Below are positions 8,990-17,908 of a stretch of 64,000 nt of DNA, piece after piece (position 1 is the stretch's first letter; each line of letters begins with the position of its first letter). Where the stretch lies: the NCBI RefSeq assembly GCF_009764355.1, contig NZ_LNUA01000011.1:213702-277701 (forward strand), read 5' to 3'. Source of the stretch: Companilactobacillus bobalius (GTDB lineage: Bacteria; Bacillota; Bacilli; Lactobacillales; Lactobacillaceae). The notes under the pieces were generated by a model. It saw nothing but the letters and a program-made list of their open reading frames with translations. It was not told the origin of the DNA and searched no databases. The translations under genes and the position numbers were made by a program.

Positions 8990-9856
8990 TTACTTCCATT
9001 TATCTATCAGATGAGCGGTCTCTTTAGTGTTGTTGGTAAAGACACTATCTAATTTAAGTGTATTGAGGGCATTGTAATTGTCGTTATAAGTGTTGATGAT
9101 CCAACCATTAGTTTTGAAGCCATTTTTGTGGGCCAGTTTAACTAATTTAGGTGTCCATTGTTCCAAACGAATAGAGATAAATTTGATGTAGCGAGGAGCA
9201 TTTTCAATTTCCTCACTGTATTGACGTTCGGTAACTGAATCTAGTAGCCATAGGATAGGTACATTTTTTAATGATTTATGAAAAGCTTTGATACCAGGGA
9301 TACTCTCATCTTGCATAATCAAATTATTCTTCATATTGTATTTTTTGATTTCTTTAGCAAGTGTTTTTTCAGTGTCAGTATTGTCGCCAGCATTCTTTTT
9401 AGTTTCAATTATGTAGTGAACTTTTTTACCATAACGGTTAAAGACATCTTTTAACTGATGTAGTTTTTCACCATTACGTAGTTTAATTTTGTCCAATTTA
9501 GCAGATGTTGACTTAGAAATTGTTACATTTGAACCAGTTGATTTTTTCAAATTATCATCATGAGAAACGTATAATTTATTATCTTTACTGAGCCAAACGT
9601 CTTGCTCAATATATTGTGTACCATCCTTTATAGCACGATTGTAACCACTGAAAGAGTGATCGGGATTGTTATAAGGACTACCACGATGTGAAAAAATAAT
9701 TGGTGTTTCTGGTGAAGCGTGATTGACACTTTGAGTTATCGAGGTAAGGTCTTTGGCCTTTGGTGCAGCCGCTGCAGCCACGTTAGTTAATGAAATAGGT
9801 AATTCTAATAGGACTGTGAAAAAAAGTAAGAATGCAATAAATTTCTTTTTTAACAT
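8990..9856 (-). CDS. secreted glycerophosphodiester phosphodiesterase
   Basis: A 288-residue GDPD-family enzyme expected to hydrolyse glycerophosphodiesters or glycerophosphate polymers outside the cell. A signal peptide (positively charged MLKKKF, a long hydrophobic stretch, then alanines) occupies the first 30 or so residues. Catalytic motifs visible are IIFSHRGS, YIEQDVWLSKDNKLYVSHDD and later KVHYIIETK. The usual HRG...PENT element reads PDHS here, a known variation I believe in secreted Gram-positive members. I start at 9856, where AAGGGG precedes ATG; the frame extends 19 codons further upstream without a good ribosome site. Teichoic-acid or lipid remodelling is a possible role. Confidence 0.85.
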   Translation of the reverse strand: MLKKKFIAFLLFFTVLLELPISLTNVAAAAAPKAKDLTSITQSVNHASPETPIIFSHRGSPYNNPDHSFSGYNRAIKDGTQYIEQDVWLSKDNKLYVSHDDNLKKSTGSNVTISKSTSAKLDKIKLRNGEKLHQLKDVFNRYGKKVHYIIETKKNAGDNTDTEKTLAKEIKKYNMKNNLIMQDESIPGIKAFHKSLKNVPILWLLDSVTERQYSEEIENAPRYIKFISIRLEQWTPKLVKLAHKNGFKTNGWIINTYNDNYNALNTLKLDSVFTNNTKETAHLIDKWK

Positions 9857-9900
9857 GATTTTCCCCTTATTGTGATATATTCCATCATAGTTGAAACATA

Positions 9901-9932
9901 AAAAAAGTGCCACCGTAAATAACGGTGACGCT
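9901..9932 (-). terminator. terminator of the small membrane protein gene
   Basis: Read on the minus strand, an AGCGTCACCGT / ACGGTGGCACT stem is followed by seven T residues. It separates the 9934-10179 gene from the phosphodiesterase gene. Confidence 0.75.
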
Positions 9933-9933
9933 T

Positions 9934-10179
9934 CTATAGATGACGTGAAAGTAAATGAGTATGTTTATTCTGAAGATTTAGTTGTCTTGTCTTTTCACGT
10001 TCGATTTTTAATTGCTTCTTTAATTGTCTATTCTTCCAGAAACCATGAATACATACAGCTGCGGGTAATGTCATGCAACCTAGGATTGCTGGAATTAGCC
10101 AAGGATTATCGTGAAGTAATTGAAAACTTTCTTCATTGTAATGATTGATTTCTTCTTGAACATCTTTTGGTAACAACAT
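9934..10179 (-). CDS. small membrane protein of unknown function
   Basis: An 81-residue protein with one hydrophobic segment (PWLIPAILGCMTLPAAVCIHGFW, residues about 26-48) followed by a basic, coiled-coil-like tail rich in K, Q, R and L. Topology suggests an outside N-terminus and a cytoplasmic charged tail. An AGAGAGGAT site precedes the ATG. It has its own terminator and is divergent from the DUF1275 gene. I do not recognise the family. Confidence 0.6.
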   Translation of the reverse strand: MLLPKDVQEEINHYNEESFQLLHDNPWLIPAILGCMTLPAAVCIHGFWKNRQLKKQLKIEREKTRQLNLQNKHTHLLSRHL

Positions 10180-10312
10180 AATATCGCATCCTCTCTTAAT
10201 TAATTACAGCATATACCATAATGATTGCGCTGTCATTAAATTAAGGCGAAGGAATAAGCAAACTATCTTATTTTTTGATAAAATTATGATTGTCATAAAA
10301 AGAAGGTTACAG

Positions 10313-10990
10313 ATGAAAAGATATCAAAGTTTTAAATTATTCCAATTAAAAGAGATAGCCATCGGCTTAACATTTATTGGTGGTTTTATTGATGCTTATA
10401 CGTATGTTCAACGCGGTCGAGTTTTAGCAGCAGGTCAAACGGGTAATATTGTTTTCCTCAGTGTAGATATTGCACGGCAAAATTTACCAGGGATTATGAC
10501 CAAAATTTTTACAATGTTGTTCTTTGTTTTAGGAATTATAACCGTTGAAATTATGAAACATAAAAATAATCGTAGTCATTATTGGCGCTTAACCAGCCTT
10601 ATTGTAGAGTTCGTGGTCTGTGTAATTGTTGGGTTTATGCCTAAGACAATTTCTAATATCTATATTGTGCCACCACTAGCATTTGTTATGGCGATGCAAA
10701 ATGTAGCCTTCAGTCAAATTGAAGGTATGGGATATAATAATGTCTTTTCAACAGGTAATTTGAAAAAAGCTGTTATTTCCTTTGTTGAATATTTTTATCA
10801 TGGTCGTAAGAGTGATGTAACCACAGCAGTGATCTATTTTGAATTAGTACTCGGTTTTGCTTTAGGAGCTGTATCATCAGCTCTTCTTCAGAAGTGGCTA
10901 TTTGTAAGAACAATTTGGATAGTTCCTGTTTTGTTATTAATAGTTGGTGGATATTATACTTATTTACTTTACTTACGAGACAAGTATTAA
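10313..10990 (+). CDS. DUF1275 (YoaK-like) membrane protein
   Basis: About 225 residues with six likely membrane helices. The segment GGFIDAYTYVQRGRVLAAGQTGNIVFL is the typical DUF1275/YoaK opening, and AMQNVAFSQIEGMGYNNVFSTGNLKKAV is the second conserved block. The function of the family is not established; a transporter role is often assumed. The start at 10313 follows AGAAGG; an ATG at 10286 lacks a ribosome site. Its 3' end overlaps the convergent SMR gene by four bases. Confidence 0.85.
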   Translation: MKRYQSFKLFQLKEIAIGLTFIGGFIDAYTYVQRGRVLAAGQTGNIVFLSVDIARQNLPGIMTKIFTMLFFVLGIITVEIMKHKNNRSHYWRLTSLIVEFVVCVIVGFMPKTISNIYIVPPLAFVMAMQNVAFSQIEGMGYNNVFSTGNLKKAVISFVEYFYHGRKSDVTTAVIYFELVLGFALGAVSSALLQKWLFVRTIWIVPVLLLIVGGYYTYLLYLRDKY

Positions 10991-11307
10991 TTACCAGATG
11001 AAATCTTAATACCAATGATACTTATTAATAAAAGAGCTACAAAGACCCAAGTCAGTGGTGATAATTTGTCACCAAAGAGGACAACTCCAATGATAACGGA
11101 ACCAACAGCTCCAATCCCGGTCCAGATAGGATAAGCCAAACTCATTGGCATTCTCTTAACTGCAATGGCGAGAAAGAACATGCTGAGAAATAAGCCAATA
11201 ATGGTGTAAATAGTGAAACTGATTTTGGTAAAGCCGTGGCTTAATTTCATAGTGGTTGACCAAACGACTTCAAAAATTCCAGCGATAATTAAATAAATCC
11301 AATTCAT
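10987..11307 (-). CDS. sugE: SMR-family efflux protein, Gdx/SugE type
   Basis: A 106-residue four-helix small multidrug resistance protein. The conserved membrane glutamate lies in GIFEVVWSTTMKLSHGF, and AYPIWTGIGAVGSVIIGVVLFGD matches the SugE/Gdx branch, which includes guanidinium/proton antiporters rather than broad QacE-type pumps. The start at 11307 follows GGAGG; a longer frame adds five residues. No guanidine riboswitch is recognisable upstream, but a long hairpin with a T-rich flank sits directly before the ribosome site on this strand. Confidence 0.85.
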   Translation of the reverse strand: MNWIYLIIAGIFEVVWSTTMKLSHGFTKISFTIYTIIGLFLSMFFLAIAVKRMPMSLAYPIWTGIGAVGSVIIGVVLFGDKLSPLTWVFVALLLISIIGIKISSGN

Positions 11308-11330
11308 AATAATTTCCTCCAAAAAAATAA

Positions 11331-11387
11331 AGTACCCCTATAAATTCCTTCTATGGCCTAATGGAATTTATAAGAGTACTTTTTTTA
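11331..11387. terminator. long two-way hairpin between sugE and the GNAT gene
   Basis: AGTACCCCTATAAATTCC pairs with GGAATTTATAAGAGTACT around a 14-base loop. The plus strand ends in seven T residues and could stop read-through from the DUF1275 gene. On the minus strand a T-rich run lies just before the sugE ribosome site, so it could attenuate sugE. Confidence 0.6.
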
Positions 11388-11391
11388 GTTG

Positions 11392-11410
11392 ACACCCGGC
11401 GGTGTATAAT
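11392..11410 (+). promoter_or_regulatory. palindrome over the -10 box of the GNAT gene
   Basis: ACACC-CGGC-GGTGT (11392-11405) abuts a TATAAT at 11405-11410, about 40 bases before the GNAT start. The GC-rich inverted repeat in an AT-rich gap looks like an operator. No regulator is encoded next to it. Confidence 0.35.
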
Positions 11411-11452
11411 TATTTCTATAAAGAATAGCAAATTTGAGGAGAAATGGCAAAT

Positions 11453-11878
11453 ATGATTCGAAAGATGCAACCAGATGAAATTGAAATTGTTAGTGATATT
11501 TGGTTACAGGGGAACTTGGAGGCTCATTCTTTTATACAAAGGAATTATTGGATTGACAATTTGAATTCTGTTAAGGAACAGTTTAAAGAAGCTGATATAT
11601 ATGTGTTTGTTGATAAGAATCAAATTGTAGGATTTGCCGGTTTACATGGGAATTATTTGGCTGGAATTTTTGTGAAAAAGGAATATCGGAGTCGTGGAGT
11701 AGGCAGAAAGTTATTAGATTATTTGAAACAAGAATGTTCAGAATTGTCGTTAGATGTTTATGCCAAAAATATCCAGGCTAAAAAATTCTATCTACAAAAT
11801 GAGTTTAAGGTGGATCATGAAGGTATTGATGAATCAACTAATGAAGTTGAATATCAGATGTTATGGAAAAGGGGATAA
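11453..11878 (+). CDS. GNAT-family N-acetyltransferase
   Basis: A small acetyltransferase of about 141 residues. The acetyl-CoA pyrophosphate-binding motif is visible as YRSRGVGRKLLDYLK, preceded by a beta strand (LAGIFVKKE) and followed by LDVYAKNIQAKKFYLQNEF. The opening MIRKMQPDEIEIV is typical of the family. I use the ATG at 11453, eleven bases after GAGGAG; an ATG at 11444 lies only two bases after that site. The substrate cannot be read from sequence. The end overlaps the ribosome site of the next small membrane protein, suggesting co-translation. Confidence 0.8.
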   Translation: MIRKMQPDEIEIVSDIWLQGNLEAHSFIQRNYWIDNLNSVKEQFKEADIYVFVDKNQIVGFAGLHGNYLAGIFVKKEYRSRGVGRKLLDYLKQECSELSLDVYAKNIQAKKFYLQNEFKVDHEGIDESTNEVEYQMLWKRG

Positions 11879-11880
11879 GA

Positions 11881-12090
11881 ATGAAAGTTTGGTGGGGAAT
11901 TAATATTGCTTGGTTAGTACTATTTGTTGCTAGTGCAATTTATCTTTTAAATAGAAGAATTGACGGAGCTGGAGTTATTCAGAATCCGACAATACGAATG
12001 GTTTCGTTAGCTGTTTTAGGTGGATGCTTTATTTTTGTTTGTTTATGTCAATTATTAGTATTGTTTTTTATCAAAAGAAAATCTAAGTAA
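11881..12090 (+). CDS. two-helix small membrane protein, DUF3923-like
   Basis: A 69-residue protein with two hydrophobic segments (about residues 4-22 and 40-64) linked by NRRIDGAGVIQNPTIRMVSLA. The DGAGV-Q-P pattern between two helices resembles DUF3923 as I recall it; no function is known. The start at 11881 follows AAGGGG inside the end of the GNAT gene. It ends at a shared terminator. Confidence 0.55.
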   Translation: MKVWWGINIAWLVLFVASAIYLLNRRIDGAGVIQNPTIRMVSLAVLGGCFIFVCLCQLLVLFFIKRKSK

Positions 12091-12093
12091 TAA

Positions 12094-12130
12094 AAAATCC
12101 TGACCAATTAAATTTGATCAGGATTTTGTT
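12094..12130. terminator. bidirectional terminator
   Basis: AAAATCCTGA / TCAGGATTTT stem around a 14-base loop, serving the convergent small membrane protein and MFS genes. Confidence 0.75.
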
Positions 12131-13311
12131 TATTCAGCTGGTACGATAGGATGCTTTCTAACGACAAAGGTTAGTAAGTAAGATGCAGCCAGAATAACTG
12201 TTACGACTAAGTACGGATAATGAGTATTCCAATCCATTAATGCTCCAGACATTAGTGGTCCAATAACATTCCCGATACTAGTCAATGACATATTCATACC
12301 ATTGATAAGACCTTGATTGGAACGGCTAGATTTAGTCAATAGAGTTGTAATAGCAGGTCTTAATAAATCAAATGATGAAAAGATGATTAGCGTTGCCACG
12401 ATGACTTCGACGTGTGAATGTGCTTGAGTGATCCAGAAGACGCAGACGGCACTTAGTAAAAAGGCAATACTGATCAAACGCATTTCTCCAATTTTATTAA
12501 TGATCCAATTGAAAGCTGCAACTTGTAGAATTAAAGAAATAATTCCGTTTAGAGTTAAAACTAGAGCGATGGTACTTAAACCGAAGTTAAAAACTTGGTT
12601 AACGTAGATACTATAAATACTTTCAAATCCTTGCAAACCAAAGGATGAAACCAAGATCATTCCGAAGAGCATGACCATCGGTAAAGTTAAAATTGATTTG
12701 ATAGAACCTTGTTCTTGGGCTTTTTTCTCAGCTTCCAAGGCCTCTTCTTCGAGAACTTCTTTGTTTTCCTTTAATAGGAATAAAGTAAAGATGGCACTGA
12801 TGATACCAAGAGCACCAGCAAAGTAAAATGGTGTTTTATAAGTGATGCCAGCTAAAATACCACCAAGTCCTGGTCCTAAGATCAAACCACCACTAAAGGC
12901 AGCAGAAAGCCAACCAATAACTTTGGCACGTTCTTTTAAAGTTGTTAGATCAGAACCCAACGCCATAGAAGTTGGTACAACCATCGCAGCCGATAAACCA
13001 CCAATAACACGTGAAATGTTAAAGATAGGTAAACTAGTTGCGATGGCAAAGATGAATTCTGAAATAGCATAGGTGAACAAACCAATAACAATTACCGGTT
13101 TACGTCCAACTTTATCCGACATCTTACCGACAATAGGTGAGGCGACAAATTGAGCGAAGGCAAAAAGTGACGTCATGACCCCCATTTGAGATGTCGTATA
13201 GTGAAACTCGTTCTTGATAAATGGTGTAACTGGAATAACTAATCCGATTCCTAAACAGATTAGAAAGTTACTGACTACAAGGATATAGATTGATTTCTTG
13301 TTTTTCCCCAT
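12130..13311 (-). CDS. MFS multidrug efflux transporter, NorA/Bmr/TetA-like
   Basis: A 393-residue, 12-helix drug:proton antiporter type protein. The MFS motif A loop reads GKMSDKVGRKPVI and motif C in helix 5 reads GGLILGPGLGGILAG, the latter diagnostic of drug antiporters. A charged, glutamate-rich loop separates the two halves (around KENKEVLEEEALEAEKKAQEQG). The start follows a GGGGG site. Its leader carries two hairpins, the second with a T tract just upstream of the ribosome site, suggesting expression controlled by transcription attenuation, as known for several Gram-positive antibiotic-resistance genes. Confidence 0.85.
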   Translation of the reverse strand: MGKNKKSIYILVVSNFLICLGIGLVIPVTPFIKNEFHYTTSQMGVMTSLFAFAQFVASPIVGKMSDKVGRKPVIVIGLFTYAISEFIFAIATSLPIFNISRVIGGLSAAMVVPTSMALGSDLTTLKERAKVIGWLSAAFSGGLILGPGLGGILAGITYKTPFYFAGALGIISAIFTLFLLKENKEVLEEEALEAEKKAQEQGSIKSILTLPMVMLFGMILVSSFGLQGFESIYSIYVNQVFNFGLSTIALVLTLNGIISLILQVAAFNWIINKIGEMRLISIAFLLSAVCVFWITQAHSHVEVIVATLIIFSSFDLLRPAITTLLTKSSRSNQGLINGMNMSLTSIGNVIGPLMSGALMDWNTHYPYLVVTVILAASYLLTFVVRKHPIVPAE

Positions 13312-13335
13312 ATTTCCCCCCTAATGATAAATATT

Positions 13336-13433
13336 TTTAAGTTCAAAAAAACTACCATCTGCTGATAGTAGTTGACGATAAGAAAGCCGATATTCTAAGA
13401 AGAACTTAGATATCGGCTAGATATGAACTTGAA
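13336..13433 (-). promoter_or_regulatory. attenuator-like structured leader of the MFS efflux gene
   Basis: The minus-strand leader folds by eye into a three-way arrangement. Outer arms are TTCAAGTTCA (13433-13424) and TGAACTTAAA (13345-13336). One hairpin is AGCCGATATCTAAG with CTTAGAATATCGGCT (13418-13385). The second, ACTACTATC with GATGGTAGT (13372-13351), has a T tract and so is an intrinsic terminator within the leader. The outer arm downstream overlaps this T tract. A -35/-10 pair (TAGACA, 17 bases, TAAGCT) and a tiny frame GTG...TAG of seven codons lie upstream. The remaining stretch to the divergent GNAT gene (13441-13621) is AT-rich with no other structure seen. Confidence 0.5.
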
Positions 13434-13621
13434 ATCTCACATTACCTCATAGCTTACTATGATTCCATATTAATGTCTAATACTTTAAACTAACTATTTC
13501 ATTAAATATATATAACAAAAATAACGTTTGGCATATAAATTTATTAAAAATGATTTTATAAATGGACATTTTGTATGGATGGTATTAATATGTTAGGTAT
13601 GACTAATAAGGAGGTCATATT

Positions 13622-14260
13622 TTGGATTTTCGAAGTGGCTTGAACAGTGATAAGCCTCAGATAATAAATTTACTAGTAGATTCATTTAAGGAATACATCA
13701 CAACTAAGAACATGTTCCAACAAGAGTTCAGATCTAGTGCTAAGTTTGATAAGTTGTTGCATAAATACTTTGCTCTGGAAGTTAATGTATTCATGAAAAA
13801 AGGTTTGGTTTATGTTGGAGCTGACGGAAAGGGAAAGCCTAGAGCAGTTGCTCTAATTGAATTCAATCAAGGTCGTCAGATAAGCAACTGGGATTATCTA
13901 TCAATGGATGGTCTGAAGTTGATACCGCAGATTCTTATGAGTGGATTCAATGGTTTCAATGCATTCGATATCTTTAAATTCGAAGATCTTTTCGATTTAG
14001 TAAAAGGTAAGAAGAAATGTGCTGTTGAATATTTAGCTGTAGATAAAAGTTTACGTGGTCAAGGAATTGGTAGTAAGATGCTAAATAATCATATTAGCCC
14101 TTATGTTAAGAAAATTGGTTACCGCAATATTATTTTGGAAACCAATACACAAAAGAACGTTAAATTTTATAAAAAGAATAATTTTGCCGTACGCTCAGTT
14201 AAGAAAGTTAACTTGAGCCATGGTGATGTTAAAGATTGGGTCTTATCAAAGGCTATCTAA
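13622..14260 (+). CDS. GNAT-family acetyltransferase
   Basis: A 212-residue protein starting with TTG seven bases after AAGGAGG. The C-terminal half holds the acetyl-CoA motif LRGQGIGSKMLNNHI preceded by VEYLAVDK, followed by RNIILETNTQKNVKFYKKNNF. The N-terminal part has a GNAT-like first strand and helices (SGLNSDKPQIINLLVDSFKEY). The overall layout resembles MarR-less YjjP/acetyltransferase proteins of lactobacilli, but the substrate is unknown. It is a single-gene unit with a strong terminator. Confidence 0.75.
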   Translation: MDFRSGLNSDKPQIINLLVDSFKEYITTKNMFQQEFRSSAKFDKLLHKYFALEVNVFMKKGLVYVGADGKGKPRAVALIEFNQGRQISNWDYLSMDGLKLIPQILMSGFNGFNAFDIFKFEDLFDLVKGKKKCAVEYLAVDKSLRGQGIGSKMLNNHISPYVKKIGYRNIILETNTQKNVKFYKKNNFAVRSVKKVNLSHGDVKDWVLSKAI

Positions 14261-14263
14261 AGC

Positions 14264-14299
14264 AAAAAGGACATTCACGATTGTGAATGTCCTTTTTTT
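14264..14299 (+). terminator. terminator after GNAT gene
   Basis: AAAAAGGACATTCAC / GTGAATGTCCTTTTT, a perfect 15-base stem with a four-base loop and T tract. Confidence 0.92.
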
Positions 14300-14392
14300 A
14301 CTAAAAACAACTAATTCCTACTTCATAAGAATAACAAATTATTTTTGAAGTGGTGTTTTTCTTAAGGAAATTTAAATTTTCTTGAGATTTTC

Positions 14393-16809
14393 TTAAATCG
14401 ATTCAATCAAATTCCACGATAATATGCCTTTGTAATTTCCAGCTGAAGTACCCGGAGCTAAATGAATTTGCCAATCATTTGCACCAACGTAGTTAGATAG
14501 GTTTAAGGTATCTTGACTTCCTGAAAAATTATCTGTCTGAATAGGGACGCCATCAGTTGTAATAGGTTGCCAAGTACCATCATCGGTAACTTTACTTGTT
14601 CTTTGTCTGATAAATAATAAGCCTGAGTCGTCAGCCTGCAAAGTCTCATTATTGGAATTCTTCATTTGAGTATCAGTATTGTTATTGTCATAGGAAACGG
14701 AAACGTTAAAATTATTGTCGTCGGGATGAGCAACAATCAATCCACCTTTAGTGGCAACATTGTTAAGAACCATTTCTTTTCCATAAACATTAACTGAGCC
14801 GAAATCTATCAGGCTAGGAACTTCAGTAAAGGCGTCACTCTTTTGAATATTAACTGAAGCACCGTTAGAAACCATGTCACGGATTGTCTCATTTGAGGAG
14901 CTCACTCCGCCAGAAACAGTAGCAACATTGGTTACTTGACCAACTGCTGCAGAGGTTACTTTAGCATTGAATTCCAATGTGACGTTTTCCCCAGCATCGA
15001 CCTGGTTAATACCAGTATTTATTTGAGAAGATTGATAAGGCGTTGTATCTTTAGGACCTTTAATATGAACTTTTCCATCTAAAACTAGTCCAGTAGGAAG
15101 ATCATCGGTTAATTTGGTACCAGCTAATAGAGAGTCACTACCGGCAGATACTTTATAAACCATATAGAAATCAACAATGTCACCAATATTAGCATTAGTG
15201 CTTGTTGTAAAATTGGTTTCACCTTTAGTAACGTTCTTGACGTACTTGTTAAATGTGAAATCAAATTTAGACTTTTTGACTGGAATATCTACCGAAGCAT
15301 CATAGGTTTTACTTGATGTTTTGGTATCGTGACCAGTGAAGTAAGCAGTATTCGTAATGGTTTTTCCACTGGCATCTCGAGTGATACTAGCATTGTATGA
15401 AATAGTGGCTTCTTGACCATCAGTTAAAGATAATGTCGGTGGGATGGTCAGCGTTTTGGTTGAAGCATCATAATCACTAGCATTAATAGGAGTTGATGTA
15501 CCATCATTATAGGTTAGAACAATACTATTAGGATCAATTTGTAAACCATCAGGAATAGTATCCTTAAGCTTTTCATAGGTCCATGAACTTCCATATCCGT
15601 TATTACGAACTTTTAAAGAGAATTTTAATTTATCACCGATATTGTTGACTCCGGTACTATTAGTTTGATTAGTATAAGTTTTACTTACAACTGGCAGAGC
15701 ATAGGGACTAGCAGTAACACCCATTGTTGAGCCATAGTGCGCAGTTTCACCAGGATCTAAGGTAGTTGGATCCCACTTTAGAGTATAACTGGAGTCACTA
15801 AGTGCTGCAGTACCAGTTATTGGATCTCCGTATTTGTAGTTCTTTGACTCAGCACCGGCTCCGGTTTTAGAATCGAACCCCTTGATCCAATCCATACCGC
15901 TACTACTAAATGTTTGACCAGCGTAGTAATTGAATCCGTCCGGAGTTTCATTAGTAACCATTAATTTGTAGGAACCATCTTCAATGAATAGACCGTTAGA
16001 ATTTCCCAAATCTTTTATTAGAACACGGTCGTTATCACTTAATTTAGTATCCTCACCATATAGAACCTGGAATGATTGTGTTCGACTAGAATTATTGGTT
16101 AAAAATAACTCTCTTTGAATGATGGCAGAATTAGTTGGCGAAGCGCGTAAAACAATTTCTGCCTTTAAATCAAAAACATTATTGCCTGTCCCAGTTCCTC
16201 TTACAAAGTCACCAACAATCTTGTAAGCAGCGTGTCCGTTAGAATCTTTACCAATATAGAATTTTTTATTTTGCATATATGCAGTTGAGGGTTGGCCAAT
16301 AGTACTACTGCCCAAAAGCGCATACTTACTAGCGGTTAGACCACTAAGTCCGAAACTAGTGTTAAGTGGTGCAATTAAAAAATCTGGTGAAGTGGATGAT
16401 ACTTGATCCGTATTAACTGATGAAGTAGTACTAGTATGAGAGCCCTGGAAGACTGAACCAACATATTTTCCATTATCATTTAGAAAAATATTGATTTTTG
16501 AACGGTAAATATTGTTACCTCCTTGAGTATCTGATGGTTGATTAAGTGTATTATCAGACATGGATTTTACGTTACCGTTTGTATCTTGAGTCAAACCAAA
16601 AGCATAACCTAGACTAATTCCAGGAGCAATTTCCAATTGTTGATAAGAATTTACTGAGGATGTACCCGAATTCCAAGTAATATCTTTATCATAACTTGTT
16701 TGGGTGTCAGGATCAGCTGCGTGTACGTTCGTGACGGGAAGCAATAGTATGAGAATGAAAGTTATAAGAAAAACATCAAATAAAAATTGATAGATTTAAA
16801 TCTCTTCAT
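14393..16809 (-). CDS. WxL-like cell-surface protein with a frameshifted signal peptide
   Basis: A large secreted protein with an N-terminal beta-rich region, two DUF11-like repeats with the pattern GDKLKFSLKVRN and GDIVDFYMVYKV, and a C-terminal WxL-like domain that starts near LIDFGSVNV and ends YKGILSWNLIESI. WxL domains bind peptidoglycan noncovalently. A strong GGGAGG site precedes an ATG at 16809 encoding MKRFKSINFYLMFFL and then a stop. The rest of the signal peptide (ITFILILLLPVTNVHA) lies in another frame. One extra T in the T5 tract (plus-strand A5, 16769-16773) would restore a perfect signal peptide. Without it the frame begins only at TTG 16744 and lacks most of its signal peptide. 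It could be a recent mutation, sequencing error or a phase-variable switch. No DUF916 partner is present. Confidence 0.75.
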
Positions 16810-16939
16810 AATAAATTCCTCCCGTAAATACTATTATTCACAGTAATTATAATACTATATCGAAAAGAATAATTGATATTTTGATTAATTTTTCAGCCTC
16901 ATATTTATATAGATATTTATATAAAATAGAGGAAACACT

Positions 16940-16977
16940 AAAAAAAATAAACATTAAATTTAATTTAATGTTTATTT
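16940..16977 (-). terminator. terminator of the CDF transporter gene
   Basis: On the minus strand AATAAACATTAAATT / AATTTAATGTTTATT forms a long AT-rich stem over the CDF stop codon, followed by a run of T. The gap between here and 16809 carries only AT-rich upstream sequence of the surface-protein gene. Confidence 0.7.
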
Positions 16978-17582
16978 AAACCATTTTTGAATGATTCCAA
17001 GCCTTCGTTTGCGATAAAGTAGACTAATACTAGGGCGGCAATTGAATCGACCCACCATAGACCAAAGAGGGCAGTTAGAATGGCACCTAAAAGTACAGTT
17101 CCTGCCATGTATGCACAGGTGATATTACACATTCCGTCTTCAATTAGTGCGTCAGAACTAATACTTTTACCTAAAGAACGTTTTTTGAAGGTGAAGAATG
17201 GCATTAATAGGACCGATGCTATGGCAATTGAGATACCGGAAATACTAGTGTCAGCGGCTTGATGGGTAATCAAATTAAAGAATGATACGGCGACAACGTA
17301 GGCTGATAGCAGTAATAATACGCTACCAACGATTAAAGAAGATTTTCTCTCGGCATTTTCGATTTGTTCAACCGAATCATTATTGAATTCTTTTTTTAAA
17401 CGCCAAATCAAGGTACTTCCAGAAATGATTTCTAAAAAACTATCTAAACCGAAAGCAATTAAAAGAATTGAACCGGCTTTTATTCCAGAATAGAAACCAA
17501 CAATAAATTCGAAGGCCATCCAAATAGTTGAGAGATATTCTATTTGAAGACTCTTTTTAACATAATCTAGTTTATTCACCAT
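16965..17582 (-). CDS. cation diffusion facilitator-like transporter, membrane domain only
   Basis: A 205-residue protein with about six hydrophobic segments resembling the membrane domain of CDF efflux proteins and lacking the usual C-terminal cytoplasmic domain. The helix 2 motif reads [10 protein letters not shown] and helix 5 reads [12 protein letters not shown]. Classical CDF zinc sites use H-x3-D or D-x3-D in these helices, so the ligand set here (D, E, C) is unusual. It overlaps the upstream ArsR-family gene by 11 bases, so the two are translationally coupled. Together they look like a metal-responsive efflux unit; zinc or cobalt is the likeliest substrate from the regulator's site. 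Confidence 0.75.
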   Translation of the reverse strand: MVNKLDYVKKSLQIEYLSTIWMAFEFIVGFYSGIKAGSILLIAFGLDSFLEIISGSTLIWRLKKEFNNDSVEQIENAERKSSLIVGSVLLLLSAYVVAVSFFNLITHQAADTSISGISIAIASVLLMPFFTFKKRSLGKSISSDALIEDGMCNITCAYMAGTVLLGAILTALFGLWWVDSIAALVLVYFIANEGLESFKNGLNKH

Positions 17583-17898
17583 GTTTTTTACCTCGCATAA
17601 CGTGATCAGCGTGTTCTAGAGTTTCATTAATAACATCTAAAATATGAGGATCATCTAATTGATAATAATTAGCCTTTCCGACTCGATGGGAGCTTACTAG
17701 TTGATAATTTTTAAGAAGAGCTAGTTGGTGAGAAATGACTGACTGCTCGACGCCTAATAATTCGACGAGCTCGCTGACGTTCATTTCTTTTTGTTCCAAA
17801 ATATTGAGCATTTGAATTCTAGTTGGATTGCTAAGCAACTTTAGAATTTTTTGTGATTCGTTTAAGAGATCAGGAGCAATGATTTTTAGTTGTGACAT
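17572..17898 (-). CDS. czrA: ArsR/SmtB-family metal-sensing repressor, CzrA-like
   Basis: A 108-residue winged-helix repressor. The DNA-recognition region reads [42 protein letters not shown]. The last helix holds D-x-H and H-x2-H in [17 protein letters not shown], with exactly the spacing of the zinc/cobalt alpha-5 site of Staphylococcus CzrA (D, H, H, H). No CxC-type arsenic or cadmium site is seen. The start follows GGAGAG. A perfect inverted repeat lies directly upstream. Metal binding would release DNA and turn on the downstream transporter. Confidence 0.85.
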   Translation of the reverse strand: MSQLKIIAPDLLNESQKILKLLSNPTRIQMLNILEQKEMNVSELVELLGVEQSVISHQLALLKNYQLVSSHRVGKANYYQLDDPHILDVINETLEHADHVMRGKKHGE

Positions 17899-17908
17899 AT
17901 TTCTCTCC

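Noticed and set aside
11331..11387. Guanidine riboswitch upstream of sugE
   Set aside because: No ACGR-loop pairs (mini-ykkC), ykkC-I core or type III pseudoknot motif could be found; only a simple hairpin is present.
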